Shown here piece after piece: positions 36,560-49,700 of a DNA stretch of 64,000 nt; position 1 is the first letter of the stretch; the number at the start of each line of letters is the position of its first letter. The notes beneath the pieces are model-generated. The model saw only the letters and a list, made by a program, of their open reading frames with translations, searched no databases and was not told the DNA's origin. The DNA lies in assembly GCA_018389105.1 (NCBI GenBank), contig JACATO010000629.1:1116001-1180000 (forward strand), given 5' to 3'. This DNA is from Nautilus pompilius (lineage: Eukaryota > Mollusca > Cephalopoda > Nautilida > Nautilidae). A program made the translations under genes and the position numbers.

Positions 36560-37888
36560 CGAGGTGTAGTCAAAAAGTATCCGACCTTTGGCCAAAAAAA
36601 CAAGTAATATTAAAAACTCACCATTTTGATTTAGTGTCCTTCAAAGTATTCGCCTTAGGAGTCTACACACTTCTGCCAGCGTTCCTGCCACTGCTGGAAA
36701 CATTTCTGGAAATCACTTTTTGGGATGCTGTAGAGCTGTACTGTCGAATTTTGCTTAATGTCCTCTGTTGACTCAAATCTTCTCCCTTTGAGTGTTTTTT
36801 TGAGCTTTGGGAATAGCCAAAAGTCACACGGAGCCAAGTCTGGGGAGTAGGAAGCCTGACGAACAAGTGGTGTGTTATGCTTGGCGAGGAATGCTTGGAT
36901 GACGTGGGCGGAATGAGCGGGTGCGTTGTCATGGTGGAGTTGCCAGTTCTTTGCTGCCCACAGGTCGGGTTGTTTTCGCCGCACAGCTTCACGAAGGCGA
37001 CGAAGAACCCCCAGGTAGTATTCTTTGTTAATTGTCTGACCTTGTGGTGCATATTCATGGTGCACAATACCTCTGTAGTCAAAAAAACAGGTCATCAGTT
37101 TAACATTGCTGCACACCTGTCTTGCTTTCTTTGGTCTTGGCGAGGATGGATGCTTCCATTGGGATGATTGCAATTATGTTTCAGGGTCATAGCCGTACAC
37201 CCATGTCTCATCGCCAGTGATGATAGTGTTCATGAAGTTTTGATCTTGGCTAGCACACTCCAGCATGTCCTGGGAGATTTCCTTTCTGTTTTCTTTCTGC
37301 TGGTCAGACAGCAACTTTGGTACGAATTTGGCCGACATCCTCCTCATGCACAAATCTTCTGTTATAATTGACTGAACTGACCCATGGCTGATTCCAACTT
37401 CGGCAACAATCTCCTCAATAGTCACACGACGGTCTTCATAGACTATTCCTCGAACCTTTGTAATCATTTTGTTGTTTCTGCTAGTCGATGGTCTGCCACA
37501 ACGTGGCTCACTCCACTGAGGTGCGGCCATCTTTGAACCGGTTGTACCACTCCTTTATTTGTGTTTTTCCCATAGCATCATCTCCAAAGGCCTTCTGGAT
37601 CTTCTCGATAGTCTGGGCTTGCGCGTATCACCAAGTTTTTGGCAGAATTTGATACAGTATCTTTGCTCAATGCGCTCGGTCATCTTGACTCAAAAAGAAA
37701 AATCGCACAGCACACTTCACGTCTGTACTCAACGCGTCACTGCGGGTGACTGACACAACCTACAGACACGAAGATGTCTGCGCATGCTCAGGAAGGACGC
37801 GGCCACCTAATACCCATGCAGATTTTGCTCACGCATTATTATTTTGTTCAAACAAATTCAAGGTCGGATACTTTTTTACTACACCTCA
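36560..37888 (-). mobile_element. Mariner element, near full length (1,329 bp)
   Basis: Inverted ends read 'CGAGGTGTAGTCAAAAAGTA' on the left and 'TGAGGTGTAGTAAAAAAGTA' on the right in reverse complement. Each is preceded by the TA duplication (36558-36559 and 37889-37890). The length is right for a complete mariner, and the two ends differ at few positions, so this copy is younger than the other remnants in this intron. Confidence 0.9.
36655..37690 (-). pseudogene. Mariner transposase (GVQW3/FLJ37770-like, DD34D), broken
   Basis: The catalytic triad is visible on the minus strand: first Asp in 'ITGDETWVYGYDPET', second in 'LHHDNAPAHS', third in 'SPDLAPCDFWLFPKL', with exactly 34 residues between the second and third. 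The N-terminal part with 'EIVAEVGISHGSVQSI' is the helix-turn-helix. A TAA at 37174-37176 follows the first catalytic motif in frame and splits the protein. The first 50 or so codons, starting near 37690 (MTERIEQRYC), are separated by two small frameshifts. Without these lesions it would be a standard cut-and-paste transposase of about 340 residues. The lesions make it inactive. Confidence 0.9.
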
Positions 37889-37899
37889 TATTGGGGTGT

Positions 37900-39630
37900 T
37901 TTTTTTATTTGCCTACTTTTAGTCAGGGAGACTCAAGTAAAGCAAGGGTTTTCCTGATTGCAATATAAACAATAATGACAGGCGGTGCAGAAACTCCAAT
38001 ATGTAACTTCAATTTGCCAATTTTGGTATCTTTCACAAAGTCGTTTCTCTCTTCGATTGGCAGACAGTCCTGGCTTTTTAGCCTGGATGTATGATTTGGA
38101 GTGTCTTGTTACCAAATATCTTCTGAAAGATATCCAATATCTTCATGGCAATACTTTCTTCCAGTTCTCTAGCTAATTAGCCACTTGAGGCAAATCTGAA
38201 CTTTTCTTGAAGCGTTTGCTAAAATCTCATTCTTCAGCAACTGTTTGTTGTTTTTTTTCACCACCACCCGAACTTTTCTTAGGAGAAAAGTGTCCAATCT
38301 TCTTAATCATTCCAGGTAATCGTGTCAACAGTTCTTACTGGAAGACAAAGTTTTTCAATAATTTCTGAACATGGCAGAGAAATTACTGGAAATTTCCAGA
38401 GTTTTCTCACATGAAAGGAAGGTTCTGAGAGTTTCCAGAACATAACAGAAAGATCGGGAGTCATCTGGTTGACAAGTAATACCTATTCATGCGTTTGGTG
38501 TTGATTTTCAAACTATTTTATCATATGAATAGGAAAAGAAGTTTCATTGTTAGACACTTTGTTTTGCATTTATATTGAAGGCTGGTTTCTAAAAGTTAAG
38601 CAACAATAATAAAATTTAAAAAAAAAATATTTCTAAAACGATTAAAGTTTTATTCATGATCAACACAAACTTCTCTTCATGTAACAGAACTTTTGTCAGA
38701 GATATAGGTAAATTACAAATAAGATTTATGGGCATAAAAGAAACAAACAGGACCAAACCAGCAAGGAAGGAATTCTGACATAAAGAATCTAAACAAAAAT
38801 ATATAGTCATTAGAGGATGTAGTGCTCCCCTGTCAGCAATACATGTTCCTGTGTTCTATGTGGACGAGCATTATTTTCCATTAAAATGAAATCATCTTCA
38901 TGATGACTTGCGTATGGTTTGAAATACAGATTCAGATGTTTTGCCCACCTCCAGCCCCCCTACAAGAAATGCAAAGTTCTCTGATAACACAATGGACTTT
39001 GTTTCTCTCTGCTTTTGTTTATAATCAGTGTGCTAACGTGCTGAGAGTCATGTATTGTACCATAGTTCTTTTCCATGTTGTTTGTGAGTTAGTTGCATGT
39101 TCCCCATTTCCTCCAGATAAATATATGCTGTACTTCACGTGGGAGGCTAAATCATAACTCAGTTAGTAAAGAAAATATGGCTTGTTAAGTGACACATTTA
39201 TGGTGCCAGTTGAACACTCCTATTTATGACTGCAGTTCAGGGAATAAACACCATGGGTAATTTCCCATATGGCCATTTTTCATGCAGCCTCCTGTACATG
39301 GCTGAGTCTGATACCAATCTTTCTGAGGCTATAAAGAGATCAGAAGTCGGATCAGTGATGAAGTTTTGCTTCACTGATCCAAAATGACAAGAAGCAATCA
39401 TCTGATGGGTTGTGACTTGTGGGCAACCTTAAATTATCTTTGGAAAATATCTCTATGTACTTCAAATTGTCTCCTTAGCCAGAAGCCACATTTCTGTTAA
39501 CATTTATCCATTCTACCAACTGAGTCTGTGACTGTCCAGCCTCTATCCTATGAATCTTCCAGATGACTACAGTTACCCTTCAAAACAAAAATTTTGTTGT
39601 TTTGTTTGCAGGTGTTACTAAGTGATTTTA
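37900..39630. other. Intronic DNA, no firm feature
   Basis: A 60-codon minus-strand frame at 37933-38115 has a Cys-rich end ('CTACHYCLYCNQENPCF') that vaguely recalls C-terminal zinc knuckles of transposases, but I cannot support an identity. The rest shows no recognised repeat or domain. Confidence 0.4.
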
Positions 39631-39639
39631 TGTGAAAAT

Positions 39640-39830
39640 TATAATGTGGGTGTGATGTAACTAAATTGGTTCCACATTCGTTCCTGTAGCTGTTTATAAT
39701 TTGAGGTTATCCTTTAAATTTTTTTTGTACTATGAGGCAGCCAGTCACTCAACTCTTTCCTTGTCAAGCAGGAGAGGTGGAATTTATCCAAGTGCTTGCC
39801 TCAGAAACAGAGGGTAAAAACATTGATATC
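39640..39830 (+). repeat. Dispersed repeat, second family
   Basis: Diverged copy of the 12.41-12.6 kb repeat. Shared ordered blocks are 'ggttccac', 'agctgtttataatttgaggt', 'agcaggagaggtgga' and 'tttatccaag'. Confidence 0.5.
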
Positions 39831-40689
39831 TACCTAGACTAGATCAGACATTTTGCTTAACAAGAGACATGTAAGTACTTAGATTGTTTGTGAAACTAGT
39901 TTATTGTGGCCATCAATGTGACCTGGTGAATTTTTTGATCAGCTGTCAATACGAAAAATTGTCTTGGTCAATGGCACTGGGGTTCTGAAGTGGATAATTT
40001 TGTCACAACTTCTTTCACATATACCACTTTTAAACCGTTTCTCTTGGACTGAATTTCTATCTTCTAAAGCCCTGACTGCTTCAAATTACCTGCGGTGCTA
40101 GAAAAGTTAAGAAGTTTAGGAGGAACTCTCAATGTAAATGTGCCTGAACAGACTATGTCTGTCTGGATGACTTTTAATGTATTGCACCTTGTGTTGGAAT
40201 AGGTTCTTGGCCATCTGTCCCTGCAATTAGAGGGTGACTATATCATCCAGGTATCCAGAAATTTTAGCAAGTTTACTAGTTTCCAGTTTAACTTGTTTCT
40301 TCTAGTCAGGAGGACCTTTTGCATTACTTTCCAGTGGATCTCCGAGTTATGGTTGTCTGTCTGTTTTGGTTATTTTTTATAAGTTATACCAGGGTAGAGG
40401 ACTGAGTCTACATACCCTTGTCGCACTAATTTGTAACAGGAGGCTACTTCTTTTTTTTTGGTTAACAACTTATGAATATTTTATTGCGAAACCTGCATGT
40501 ATTGTTTAGTGTGGTCCTTAAATGTAAGTGAATTCCCATTAGGGATTTACTCATTCTTGATTTTCTATGCTATCCTTATGAAATATATTTAGATTGTTGT
40601 TAAAGTTTTGTTTGGTAGCCAGCCAATGGTTCAGAATCCAATTTCTATTGTCAGTACTGTAGGTGTGTTCTATTCTATTCTAGATATAG

Positions 40690-41880
40690 TTCTTGTCATT
40701 TTTGGTAATTTACTGCCATGTTTATAGCATTCTCTAGGACTCTAGGATTAGTTGAGTACATATTTTGCCTTCTGTGTTTACCATCTTTAATCATCCTAGG
40801 TCCTGGGAGTGGTGGACTGTATTTTTGTTTACCAGGTGTTTTCATCTCTGCCATAAGAAATATGCAGTTCATAAACTCGGTTCTGATGACATAACAAGCC
40901 CATTTTGGCATCCCTAGCCCTTTTACTCCTATACCACAAGGCAGGAGTAACTAGCTTGTTTATTTCTGTATCCTTACCTACTAAACTAAGGTTATATGTT
41001 TTCCAGCTCTTTAGCTTCTGCTTTAAATTCTCAAATGGTTTTAGCCAGATGTCCCTATGTACATTTATGTTTTTTAGTTAACTGGCCAAAATTTTTAGTT
41101 CACCATTCCATCTAAATCTATTGCTGTCAGGGGGTTGTGTTAGTGTCTCTTAAGGCACCCCAACTATGCTGCTTTGGTTTTGGAAGTGTTAATACAAGTA
41201 TCAGATGCAGAAACATGGTAAAAACCATATCAGTTCTGCCAGAGTCATGTACTATTATTGTAGTATCAGAAGCTTACTGAATTAACTAATTGATTATTTT
41301 ATTGTTTATGCTAATGCCAGTATGTAAAGTATAGCACTTAAAGGACAATCCTGTAATTATTATTGTATGAATGAATAGTTGTTTTGACTAATATTTGGTG
41401 TCAGTGTAGCATAGCTCTTTATCCATTTAATAAAGTCTTTCCAGATGTTGAGGCTTTAAATGTTTTAAACAAATAACTACAATCTGTCCTTCAAATACCT
41501 TTGACTGGTTTAGTTCAAAGAAGACTGTGAGGGATCTCTCTGTGTTTACTTTGTGCAAAATATTTTTCCATCAGTTGGAAGGAGTCCTGCATGGACCTTT
41601 CTCAAACTGAGCAGGTCTGGTCTGATATATTATCCTATCCGTTATTTTTGCTAGTCTTTTTTATGGACCCCTAATTATTATTTCATAATCATAATTTAGC
41701 AAATTAACTGACCTCCAATTATCCAGGTATTCCTTATCACTCTTCTTATAAAGCAGGGTAATTGTGGTGCTGTGCTGGATAAGAGAGATGGACCCTCCCC
41801 TTTTAGGTCATCTGCTAACGAGTATCTGAATCCTTTATAGTATTCAGCGTAAAGCCACCACTTCTTAGGGTTTTATCATT
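40690..41880 (-). pseudogene. LINE (non-LTR) reverse transcriptase remnant
   Basis: On the minus strand the fragment 'ITLLYKKSDKEYLDNWRSVN' continues into 'LLNYDYEIII' near 41.68-41.78 kb. This is the fingers motif of non-LTR reverse transcriptases (I.L.YKK.D...NWR..LLN.DY). About 650 bases further along, near 40.93-41.04 kb, comes the thumb-region fragment 'LKSWKTYNLSLVGKDTEINK' ending 'LVTPALWY'. The palm with the catalytic Asp pair is not recognisable. Multiple stops and frame shifts are present. The style recalls L1/Tx1-type LINEs, but I cannot fix the clade. No endonuclease, 5' end or tail was found. Confidence 0.7.
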
Positions 41881-43560
41881 ATTTTGTTCCCTAATGGAAC
41901 TGTTAAACAGTTAGGGAATAAAACTTTGTTCATTTTGGAAATGTATTTGTTTGTTTGTTCATTGCTTAACCTTTGGGAGCCAGTGTATATAGAACGGTAA
42001 CAAATATTATTTTAATCATAGAAAAACATCTGCTTTTTTTGTCATTGTTGTAATTGTCAAATTGTAATTACACCCTGATGAATCCAGCATTTAAATATTT
42101 GTTTTGTTATTCATCTGTCATTTATGTATTTTCTTTGTTCTGACAAGACATACAATTATTACTTCATTATTCTGTATCCTACACAAAGGAAGATGTTTGG
42201 TACCCAGGTCCTATGGACATCAAACCTGATCGGCTCTATTATGCTAAAAATGCATTTTACATGTAATTTGTGCTTGGAATGCTGACCATTTAGCTTATAA
42301 ACAAAACGTAATACAGTAATTTTGGCTACCATTGTAATATCACTTGTTCTTATGACATTTTAGTTTTACATTTTACTGTGAAAAACCTATCCAGGTTGAC
42401 AAGGCACCAGCCAATAACGGTTTATCAGTGCATGGATTCAGTAGTTCTGTCTACCCTCCATTAGATAAACCACTGGGATTGTACAGATCTTGTGGTTGAG
42501 AAAGAGTGTGGTCAAGGTTCATGCAGATCAGTGAAAATTTCAATAAACTGAGCTTTTGAAAACCAAAATAAAGCTACTTAGGCTAGTAAAGGAATTCATT
42601 CATTTGATTTGTTTACTGGTAGATAATATATCTAAATAACATGCAAGGATATAAGTGTAAAGGTAGCCAACCTGGTTGAAATTAGAAGGGAAATTTTCAT
42701 CAGTGAATGCCTTCTGACTTCTAGGGACATTCAGCTGAAGTGGTATTGCTGTAATGGTATCCAACCAGGTTGCATTTAAACATCTATACCTGGTAAAATT
42801 CATGGTAAGATTATGCTACCTGTTGGCCTTGTACGTGTTCTACTGTTTTGCTGAAGAAACTTATGGCAAGACAGCACATGGCTGAGAATCTCAATGTGCG
42901 ACTCCTCAGCTCTTCTGTGGTCCTTTGCTTCGTTATTACATATAATTTAATCAGTAGCTGCTTATGAAATGATAAATTATTACACCAGCTCTTTGTCATA
43001 GACTGTACACAGCATCGTCACTGCTACGGGGACATGAACGATGCACCTTGGATAGGATTATTTGGCTACAAAATCTCTGTCAAAACTCTTTTTGTTAAAA
43101 TAGAAGGATGCCCCCCCCCACAAATTGACAAGACATTTAGGGAGATTGTCAGAAACTATGCCACCAATGAGATAATTGGATGCATACATGATGATCAAGC
43201 ATGCTACACTACCCAACATCCCATTAAATTATTATTTTATTTCAAGAACACATTAAAAAAAAAAAAAAAATGCCTCATTTTATCTCCACTCATTTTCTTC
43301 TGTTATCTGAAATATTTGAATTCTGAAGTTCATGAAAATTCTAGTTTGATTAAATCTCTAAACTTCAGTAAATCATCTGAAAATTGTCCAGCTTTATACA
43401 GGTAGCAACTTAATTTGGGCTTAAATTTTTAAACTAAACTTTATTATGTGACCTTTTTTTTCCCCCCCAAAAGTTAAAACATTTGGACAACAGTAAGGAT
43501 TTACGTTAGCAGTACATCCAAACATTTTCAGTCATTGAAATTATTATAAAGTAGGGGCTG
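41881..43560. other. Intronic DNA, no firm feature
   Basis: An open frame at 43034-43405 has no recognisable motif. A diverged copy of the foldback repeat may lie at 42.72-42.80 kb. Confidence 0.45.
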
Positions 43561-43579
43561 TGTGGAGAGGTGTTTATAT

Positions 43580-43850
43580 GCAAAATCTTTTTTTTTATTG
43601 TTGTTGTTTAATTATTTTTTGGCCTTCATAAAAGCTTTACAGTTTTATGGCATTCTAGCGATTAATTTATCAAAGTAATTAGGTGTTTAGGGATTCCAAA
43701 CTGTAGAAATGAACTTGCTATGACTGTGTGTCTCATTGATTTTATATGTCTGTTGAGATCATCCCACTAAAATTCAATAGGCCAAAAGTCTGGTGACTGT
43801 GATGGCCAAACCATGTTTTGAAGCAGCATGGTTTTGGTGTCTCTCCTTTT
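43580..43850 (-). pseudogene. Tc1-like transposase C-terminal remnant
   Basis: On the minus strand, 'MVWPSQSPDFWPIEF' is followed after a stop by 'WDDLNRHIK'. This is the third catalytic motif of Tc1 transposases (WP.QSPDLNPIE..W..L...), with the catalytic Glu kept in 'PIEF'. Downstream frames carry the usual helical C-terminal region ('SFYEGQK'). The earlier catalytic Asp motifs were not recognised and no TIRs were found. The fragment ends about 600 bp upstream of the last receptor exon. Confidence 0.65.
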
Positions 43851-44458
43851 CAAATGTAGCCTTTATGAAATTTAGATTAATGTTTAGGGTTGTAAACTTG
43901 GAAGATGAAACCTTTAACCAGTGGTGTGCTGTTGGAGAATATCATGATAGTGTTTCTTATGCACTGGTGCTTCACTTCTGTAGATACCTCTGGACCTAGG
44001 ATTGGCTGGTTGCATTGATCTATCTGTCACTGATCAAGCAAACTATGCTCTCAACCATGCATCTCAAACTTTGATTCTTCTATTCATCAGGTGATGGCTA
44101 TGCTGACACTGCATATTTCTCAGGTGATACATTAACTGCCCAGATTCATAAAGGCTGTTATTTTGGTAAATCCAAGATTTTTTAAAAATAAGGGGTTTAT
44201 GATCTATATGTGAGAATCTGTAAGGTTTTTTTTGTATTATAGAAGTTACCGTAACTTCATCTCGTGTACTTATTTCAGTGTTTATGCAGGTGCTTTCTGT
44301 GGGTCTTCTTTATGACTCTTTAACCCTAAAATTGTGACTCTGAAAGTTCAAAGCCAGGTTTACTTCTTGAATCAGCTGTTTAAAGGTGATTACTTAGAAA
44401 TTATTGGTACAAGGTTCATGAATTTTATAAAAATGTTTTCTTTATTTGCTATTTTCAG

Positions 44459-46799
44459 AGATTTGTCAGGCAGTAAAATATGGTGGCTTCCAACCACTGG
44501 TCTCGCCGACATTAAAATATTGCTTCTGGAAAACACCCCGTCACTGAAAACATTTCCCTCTGTTCTGCAGTTCAGGAAAATCGAAGAGGCAAAGCTAACA
44601 TACCCTCACCATTGCTGTGCTTTCCAGAACCCTGAAAAACAGGATCCCATGAAATGGAAACAGCATGAAGAATTCCAAGAACGAATTCGTAAAAAATGTG
44701 CTTCAACTATAAGTCCATTACTTTCCACACCATTAAGTTTAAATAATCAAGAAATGCACATACCACTAGGATATAAAGCTCGACAGCAGAGAAAACTGGC
44801 TTCAAACTTTCAACATAATGGACATTTTTTATTTCCTGACAAACCAGAAAATGGTGCAGTGTCAGAAGCTAAGTGCTTAAACACTAATGATTCTGCCTCT
44901 TCGTGCATTGAGTTCCACAGTTCAGTCTTTGGAGGCACTGGTCTTAATTCCAGAAAGTCCAATGATTTTGGAGGCATAGTTCCACCAGTCAAAGACAGAG
45001 ATTCTTTTGCCACTGTCAGGCCCAACCTAACTATAGCTGGAATTTTTCATCCACAGACATCCATTGCTTTCAATGCAACAAACTCATATTTTATCAACTG
45101 CGGACAAGTCATAAAGGATTATCAGAAAGTTGTGTGTTCACCAAAACCTGATGCATTTAACCCATGTGAAGATATCATGGGATATGAATGGCTTCGTATA
45201 TTTGTATGGCTTATTCTTTTGGCTGCTATGCTTGGAAATATTGTTGTCATCCTTGTGCTGTTAGTAAGCAAAGGTCAGCTAACAGTTTCAAAATTTTTGA
45301 TGTGTAACTTAGCATTTGCAGACTTCTTGATGGGGCTGTACCTGATGATACTAGCATTAATAGACATACGCACATTGGGCGAGTACTTCAATTATGCTGT
45401 TTTATGGCAAACAAAAGGAGGCTGCCAAGCTGCTGGGTTTCTGACTATATTCTCTAGTGAGCTGTCAGTGTACACACTGTCCATTATCACCTTAGAACGC
45501 TGGTATGCAATCAGTCATGCGATACATTTGACAAAGCGTTTAAAGATTAGACAGGCTGCGGGGATTATGACCTTGGGTTGGGGGTTTGCTCTTATTGTAG
45601 CTCTCTTACCTCTTTTTGGAATCAGCAGTTATGGTACAGTCAGCATTTGTTTGCCTATGGATGTGGACACGTATTTTGGCCTTGGCTATGTTATTGCTTT
45701 GATGGTTCTCAATGGCATTGCATTTATGATTATATGTGCGTGTTACATCAGTATGTATTTAAAGGTACGTGGCAGCGAATCAGCTGCCCATAATAGTGAT
45801 GCAACAATTGCAAAACGTATGGCTCTACTTGTGTTTACAAACTTTGCCTGCTGGGCACCCATTGCATTCTTTGGTTTAACTGCAACTGCTGGCATGCCAC
45901 TCATCAACATCACTAACTCAAAGATCCTGTTGGTTTTCTTTTATCCTCTGAACTCTTGTGCCAATCCTTTCCTATATGCCATTTTAACTCGTCAGTTTCA
46001 CAAAGATTTCTTTTTAATTCTTAGTCGCTATGGTCTGTGCACAAAACAGGCAAATAAGTACAAGATTAGTATGAGTGATCGGTCTCTTTCCCATACCCCC
46101 CAGAGCGGGATGGCCTTGCACCACGTAAACCACCATCCTTCTGATGGCTCAATTCTCACTCAGTACACTGAGCGGGAATCTAAATTTTCGACAGGAGGGA
46201 GTGTCTCTAAAGTTACAGCAAATGTGCTGATCAGCCCTCGATTTTCACCAAAGCATTCACCCCTAGCAACTAAGAAGGTCCCAATGTCTAACTTCTGCTC
46301 TAATGTTTTCGGTAAGCTACAAGGAACCCACACGCGAAGCACAGTACCAAAATGTAATCGGCCAGAGATTCCTAAACAAGACGTGAAGTTGAAATGCTCC
46401 GATGTTGAACGATCTCATGTTGGAGAACATCCCTTTGTTAGCAACACCAAAGATGACACAGAGTATGTGACTCTGCAGCCATGGATAAGAAGCGTTAGTG
46501 ACTATGCTGTTGTATATCAACTGCTAGAAGATGAAAAACCCTGTGAGGAGACAGCTTTCAGCAACAATACTGAGACCTCCTTTGTGAGCAGTCCCTATCA
46601 CAGTGAGCAGCAGCAGCTTCCAGACCAGTGCCAGTTATCAGAGATGACTAAATTTGACTCCCAGGCAGCTGATTCAAGTGATAGACTTAATCAGTTATTA
46701 GATAAACAAAGGATGGGAATGTCTTCTTACCAGCAAGCTAATCATGAATCTAAAAATGAAACAGATGCACTACTAGTCCTTCAGTTGTCTGAACAGTAA
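44459..46799 (+). CDS. Glycoprotein hormone receptor-like LGR, last exon (final LRR, hinge, 7TM, tail)
   Basis: Class A GPCR of the TSHR/FSHR/LHCGR/LGR1 group. By family knowledge it binds a cystine-knot glycoprotein hormone (in invertebrates GPA2/GPB5) at the cell surface and signals through Gs; ligand and coupling are inference. The acceptor is 'attttcag' at 44451-44458, and the exon adds 779 codons after a split Leu. Numbering from there: final LRR 1-45; 'YPHHCCAF' hinge start 48-55; long hinge to about 230 with sequons at N143, N189 and N205; Asp-Tyr at 220-221 (possible sulfation) before 'VVCSPKPDAFNPCEDIMGYE'; membrane segments at about 246-269, 277-300, 323-345, 366-388, 407-432, 451-474 and 484-507. 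ERW (346-348) replaces DRY, and 'NPFLYAI' (502-508) ends TM7. The cytoplasmic tail of about 270 residues is far longer than in vertebrate receptors. An ATG at 44334 that opens the same frame lies inside the intron and is not the start. Confidence 0.95.
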
Positions 46800-49700
46800 T
46801 TACATTACTATTTATTCTTCTGGCCTGGTCTAAAAACCAAAAGTTAATTTATTGTTATTTCTTAAACGTTGTCATTGTTTTATTAAAAATACATGATTTT
46901 CTTTTTTAGAAAGTAGATCCCAGTGAATGACTTATGTATAATGTAGCCTGAGACTGCTGAAAAACACATGGCAAATTATAACAGGTTGGAAAGAAAATAA
47001 TGAAATGAACAGTTTTTTTTTTGTTTTTATATATCCTGAGGATTGAATACTATAATAGTGGATTGTATAAAAGCTGTGTCCACTTCCAGATGATACCTTC
47101 AATTAATTTATTCAACATTTGGCAGTATTACATTCACCTCCCCTCTTAAGCAGAATAAACTTTAATTATACTGACAAGAATATCTAAGTCCAGATTATTT
47201 TTTTTTTAACTTTGTGGCAGATGTTATCCTCACTGATGACTTATTTTGTTTAATAGATTTACAGATGACCCGCATATTTGTACAGAAGATTACGCTGCAA
47301 ATACAGAGATTAGTTAGTTATATGGGTATAACATGTTAAAGCTGAGCCATTTGTTTTGAAGTATGTATGTGTGTGTGTGTGTGTGCGTGCGTGCGGTAAT
47401 GAAATTATCCCACAAATCTGAGAGACGGTAAGCAGGAAGGATTCAATCACAAAGACGAAAAATCATTGCATAAAACCAGGTTATTTCTGGTAAGGTCAAA
47501 TGACTTTTCAATTATGCTGCCAATTTTTTGTTGAAGCCACTTTTAGCCACTGAAGTTTGGCAATAAGATGATTGAAAACTGTTTCAGATGTTTTTTTGGA
47601 AAATTGCCCAATTTCTGTGATGCATTATCTTCCATGGTTGTTGTTTTAATATTCAGACCTAGCGCCATTCCACAGGTCCATTATTTTATGGCTGTCAGCT
47701 TTACTTGCCCTTTATCTAATTCCCTGATGAGGTCGTATAGCAAACTACCTACATCTGAATACCACTACAGACTCCTGTGGCTTTCCACTGACCAGAAAAA
47801 TACCGCAGAAAAACAACAAAAAAAAGAAAAAAAAACATGATAAATATTTTCTTGTAGTGATTATCCTCCAAATAACCAATAATCACTTCATCCAGTGATT
47901 ACCCTGCTTTTCTCCCACTCCCCATCCCAGGCAGCAGATGAACCAACTTTGTAAATATTTTCCTCCACTTCCACAGGAATCCATAGAGAAAGAGACAAGA
48001 AAACTGTGCAGTCTTTAATGGGGCAGGTCAAAATATTGACATTTGTTTAGAGAGAATGGTAAAGGGAAAGCTTAGGGAAATTTCTACTTGGTGTGTATAG
48101 AACTTGTTTCGATCCCCGAGTCTCTCTTTGTCTTATTTCATTGGAAAGAGTAATCAATAGCCAGGCTGACCACCACTATTATTTTCACAGAATGTTGATG
48201 TTTGCTTTTCTTTCATCCTTTTAATTTACAAAATATCTTGGTGAAGAGCCAAATTTTCCCCATGTGTATATTCTCGAGTCTTTACTTTAAATAAAAGAGG
48301 TTAGATGTTCTAAAATTATAACCCTGTTCAAATACTCACTGTAAGTGGTTTCTCTGAATTGGCTGTATCTATGGGAGTAGAAATCAAAGATGTATTGAAA
48401 CAATTCAGCCTATTTAAAACTTTTGTATCCAATTCAGAATTATTGCAGCTGCCAGCATTTTACTTTAAAGGAACTGAGCATTCTTAAGACGAAATGGTTT
48501 TTTTTTTTAAAGAAAGAAAATGTATTTTTAAGAACAAGTAGCAAATATTTTAACTGTTGTAAAGGCTGATTGTTACTCATCTTAATACCAACTAGTGAAA
48601 CATTATGATCTTGTTACTATTTGCATTGTTTATGTATTATTATTGTTTTTAAAAGATTTTCATATAAACCAACACACAAACTGGTTGGTATTGCTGCCTA
48701 TTTTATGACAAACTTGAGTATTGTTAAAGTTGATTCTATTCAGTGCTTCTTGTTGTGAACATAGTGTATCTTAAAACAGCTCTGATGACAGAATACTAAT
48801 TAATTGCTTTCTTGTTACAAACCATAATTTCAGATCTACCTTTATATTAGGAAAAGTTATCCTTAAAATTTTTAAGAAATGGATGTAAAGTGTGGGTATT
48901 GTGAGCTGGGTGATACACTTTGTCCCATTGCACTGTACAATTCTCAGAATGTGAACATTCCAGCTCATGTTTATTTTCTTATTGCTGCTCAGAGCTGCTG
49001 TGGTGCACGTAGACTATAAAATTTTGAGCAATACTAAAGGAGACACAATCAATTTTCACACTGTGAAGTTTTAGATATTCCAAGAAAGCAAACACATGTC
49101 AGTCGCCCTTGATGATGGTTTCTATCTTTCACAGATTCCAGTGGAAAATGGCCTAAACTTTCTCTTAAGCTTTCTGCATGCATGACTCCACCTGGCCTAA
49201 ATGTACAAGATTATGGCATTTGCAAAGAGGTGTATGACGGATTACTTTTGTTTTTTAATGTCAAGGTCAATACAGAGTTCTTTAGTAGAACTTCTCTATG
49301 CCACCGTGGAAGGGTTAAGTACATAAAGTATAGAAACATTGGGTAATATAGATTTCGTTATTTCTTTACAACCCAGATGGAAGCCATGTAATAAGTTTAC
49401 AAGTATTGTTCAGAACTCAGCATCATTTATCTACATACAGGATGACAGAGAGTGCAAACTAACCCCACAACTGTTTATTCAGTGAAATGTTGAGTCTGTA
49501 CCCTAGATATTTGAGTGACATTAATATCACTGGTAATGAAAAACCAATAAAAGCTGACTGTGGTCATTTTTACTCTCTGAATTCATTTGTCTATAGAAAA
49601 CAGCCAGAATAGCATCAGCATTTAGCTAAAAGAAAATTGAAAGCGCTATCTTACTTTTCTGGTGAATGCAGTTAAAAATTCTACTCAGAGTTATTGATTT

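Noticed and set aside
37933..38115. Cys-rich minus-strand frame as a piggyBac-type zinc knuckle
   Set aside because: Too short, spacing does not clearly fit, and no transposase core lies upstream.
43034..43405. 123-codon open frame as an extra receptor exon or gene
   Set aside because: No LRR or other motif, low-complexity Lys run, and exon D to exon E already join in frame without it.
44334..44458. ATG at 44334 as the start of an 821-residue protein
   Set aside because: The first 41 codons lie upstream of a strong acceptor (44451-44458) and show no LRR content. Exon D joins in frame at 44459 and completes the LRR.
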